Shown piece by piece: positions 62,389-64,000 of a DNA stretch of 64,000 nt. The notes under the pieces are model-generated. The model saw nothing but the letters and a program-made list of their open reading frames with translations. It was not told the origin of the DNA and did not search any database. The number at the start of each line of letters is the position of its first letter. The stretch's first letter is position 1. The DNA comes from a virus: positions 1-64,000 of IMG/VR virus record IMGVR_UViG_3300009130_000023. One strand, written 5' to 3'. A program made the position numbers and the translations under genes.

Positions 62389-63199
62389 CGATAAATTCCT
62401 TAACTGTTTTCCAATTAATGTCTATATGTTTATTTAATTTTGTTAAATCGGCGCAAGTATAAGTTTGATATTGTTTGCTTAAATTTGTTGGCATAGGTAT
62501 TGTTTCTAATTTGGCATTGTATTTTTCAGCAATAATTTTAGCTATTCTTAAAAAACTAGTAGACTTACCAGTACCTACATTAAAAATACCACTTGTATCT
62601 GTTGTTAACATTTGTTCATGTACTTTACATATATCACTTACACAAACAAAATCTCTCATATAATTTTCACTATTTTCAAAAACTTTAATTACTTTATTTT
62701 CTTTAGCTTGTTTTGTAAATTTAGTTATAGGTGACGCTTGATCTTTTTTATCTTCTTCATGAGGACCATACACATTAAAATATCTAAATCCTTGAACAAG
62801 AATTTGAAATCCATCTTTATCTACAGATTCTACAAAACGATCAAAGAAATATTTGCTCCATGCATAAGCATTCATAGGATAAACAGAACCTTCTTCATTA
62901 AAATTTCCTGTAGTTCCATATACACTAGCAGAGCTGGCGTATTGAAAATTTGTTCCCATAGTATCACATAATTGTAACAACCTCATACTAAAGTCATAAT
63001 TTTGTTTCATTATTTTGTTTACATTTGTTTCAGTAGTTTTAGAAATTGCTCCTAAATGAATTATCCAATCATATTTTGATGGATCTGGGAAAGAATTTTC
63101 TATATAATCATAACCTTCTACAGTATGTCCTTTAGTTTGTAAATATGCAAACAAATTACGTCCTATAAATCCTTTATATCCTGTTATTAAAATATTCAT
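62378..63199 (-). CDS. hldD: NAD-dependent sugar epimerase, HldD (ADP-heptose 6-epimerase)-like
   Basis: 273 residues from the ATG at 63199, which overlaps the preceding stop as TAATG; an upstream in-frame ATG at 63220 is less likely. The extended SDR fold shows NILITGYKGFIGRNL (NAD loop), HLGAISKTTETN, YASSASVYG and YAWSKYFFD (catalytic Y-x-x-x-K), then GFRYFNVYGPHEEDK and MRDFVCVSDICKV, and FNVGTGKSTSF. GAIS-x-T-T-E and the F-R-Y-F-N-V-Y-G-P string are characteristic of HldD. It would convert ADP-D-glycero-heptose to the L-glycero form. The HldE-like gene two places upstream supports this over other SDR epimerases. Confidence 0.85.
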   Translation of the reverse strand: MNILITGYKGFIGRNLFAYLQTKGHTVEGYDYIENSFPDPSKYDWIIHLGAISKTTETNVNKIMKQNYDFSMRLLQLCDTMGTNFQYASSASVYGTTGNFNEEGSVYPMNAYAWSKYFFDRFVESVDKDGFQILVQGFRYFNVYGPHEEDKKDQASPITKFTKQAKENKVIKVFENSENYMRDFVCVSDICKVHEQMLTTDTSGIFNVGTGKSTSFLRIAKIIAEKYNAKLETIPMPTNLSKQYQTYTCADLTKLNKHIDINWKTVKEFIDDQ

Positions 63200-63798
63200 T
63201 AGTATCCGTCTGTTTGCCAATCTCTAGTTAATTTACATATTTCTTCTGGTATAGACAAATAAGAATATTTGCTATCTGGAATTGGCACAAAATTAATATT
63301 AATTGCTATTCTAACTTTTTCATCTGTACAAGTAGAACCTGAATGATTTAGATAGCTAGGAAAAATAACCATTGAATTTGCAACACTAGGTATTTGTACA
63401 CCATTTTTAAATTCAGTATATCCATTATTAGTATTAACATAAAATATTGCTGTAAGTGAGCAAGGATGAATAGTATCTATATGGTATCCGTGAACAACTA
63501 CTTTATCGGCTTTTGGAATAAGATTAGCTTTAATTCTAACAAAGTTTATTGGATCTAAAACTGCAAAAATTGGCATTAAAATTTCCCAATTTTCTCCTTG
63601 TGTAACAATTTTACTAAATTCTTGAAATTGATGTACAAATTGTTGTTGATATTCTGATGTACCTGGTTTTGCCATAGCATCTCCTACAACATAATCATAA
63701 TAGTACCAAGGAAAACTTTTATCCATTATTCTATTTCTTAATTTTTCAAAATCTTCAGTACTTAATACATCATTAACAGTTATAATTTTATCTTTCAT
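63199..63798 (-). CDS. 2-oxoglutarate/Fe(II)-dependent oxygenase
   Basis: 199 residues. Fe ligands are in HGYHIDT (H106, D108) and NHSG (H152); R163 (EKVRIAININF) would bind 2-oxoglutarate. The spacing is that of the prolyl-4-hydroxylase-like H-x-D...H...R family common in marine T4-like phages. Substrate is unknown: protein or sugar hydroxylation are both possible. It lies inside the heptose operon, overlapping the upstream gene by 11 bases and the epimerase by one, so action on a surface sugar or on a virion protein is a reasonable inference. Confidence 0.85.
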   Translation of the reverse strand: MKDKIITVNDVLSTEDFEKLRNRIMDKSFPWYYYDYVVGDAMAKPGTSEYQQQFVHQFQEFSKIVTQGENWEILMPIFAVLDPINFVRIKANLIPKADKVVVHGYHIDTIHPCSLTAIFYVNTNNGYTEFKNGVQIPSVANSMVIFPSYLNHSGSTCTDEKVRIAININFVPIPDSKYSYLSIPEEICKLTRDWQTDGY

Positions 63799-64000
63799 TT
63801 TTAATTTTCTCTATTATATCACTTGTAGAATGTCCTTCTATTCTTGAAAAAATTTTGACGTCTGCAAGTTCATTTCCTATTACTGTTTCTACAGTCCAAT
63901 CACCGCCTTTTACTATAATATCTGGCATAATTTCTTTCATAAGATTGTGTGGATTATCTTCTTCAAAAACTTTAACTTCATCTACCCACGGTAACATCAT
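63788..64000 (-). CDS. hldE: Heptose-1-phosphate nucleotidyltransferase, HldE C-domain-like (N-terminus outside window)
   Basis: Only the last 70 residues are in the window. WVDEVKVFEEDNPHNLMKEI, PDIIVKGGDW, and SRIEGHSTSDIIEKI are the final elements of the RfaE/HldE adenylyltransferase domain (typical forms E-D-T-P...I-x-P-D-x-L-V-K-G-G-D and G-x-S-T-T-x-I-I). It would activate heptose 1-phosphate with ATP for the HldD-like enzyme. Whether a kinase domain is fused cannot be seen. Confidence 0.85.
   Translation of the reverse strand: MMLPWVDEVKVFEEDNPHNLMKEIMPDIIVKGGDWTVETVIGNELADVKIFSRIEGHSTSDIIEKIKNER

Overview
This window is a piece of a T4-like myovirus genome from an AT-rich marine lineage. 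The recognisable T4 core genes (late sigma gp55, recombination nuclease gp46/gp47, portal gp20, prohead genes gp68/21/22, major capsid gp23, baseplate gp26/48/53) are all of the short, divergent type found in marine T4-like phages. The fibre genes are built from the modules typical of marine myoviruses. Low G+C, no photosynthesis genes and no tRNA or integrase gene in view point to a phage of a heterotrophic bacterium such as SAR11 or a relative; the host is an inference, not something the sequence proves. No lysogeny genes were seen.

Layout. 1-2055 (minus): baseplate genes. 2084-6587 (plus): two near-consensus sigma70 promoters, then gp55, gp47, gp46, a small basic protein and an Hjc-like nuclease. 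6588-6976: hairpin-packed gap between convergent genes. 6977-8704 (minus): gp26, a small ORF in the -1 frame behind a slippery heptamer, and a HemD-like gene. 8792-17634 (plus): tape measure, portal, prohead scaffold, protease and capsid, closed by a terminator. 17857-19604: small membrane proteins, a lipoprotein under a sigma70 promoter, and a phage porphobilinogen synthase (HemB). 19685-47992: tail-fibre and adhesin locus with many small paralogous proteins, two giant carbohydrate-binding-repeat fibres and three cysteine-rich adhesin-like proteins. 48073-51788: glycosyltransferase / carbamoyltransferase / glycosyltransferase cassette. 51855-61998: more fibres, a 31-residue metallothionein-like peptide and a 2572-residue fibre. 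61999-64000 (minus): sugar and heptose genes (cupin isomerase, HldD-like epimerase, 2OG-Fe oxygenase, HldE-like nucleotidyltransferase, cut by the window edge).

How it fits together. gp55 is itself read from a host-type promoter and should then direct transcription from the many (N)ATAAATA late promoters placed before structural genes on both strands. Several of these, and one sigma70 promoter, lie so close to an ATG that the mRNA would be leaderless. HemB and the HemD-like protein suggest the phage alters host tetrapyrrole synthesis. The heptose and carbamoyl genes suggest it modifies surface glycans or its own fibres.

Most notable: (1) I found no GCAGC or GCTGC in the 64 kb, and the Ala-Ala pairs I located avoid it by using GCG (or GCC) as first codon; (2) a T_TTT_TTC slippery site at the end of gp26 that would fuse it to the next ORF, next to the tape-measure gene; (3) phage HemB plus HemD-like genes; (4) an island of perfect short hairpins at 6131-7469 running through two genes; (5) a metal theme in the fibre locus (amicyanin-like copper loop, metallothionein-like peptide, three proteins with about 30 cysteines each); (6) a catalytically dead hydrolase domain inserted in a degenerate cupredoxin domain. 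Novelty was not tested, because no database search was possible.
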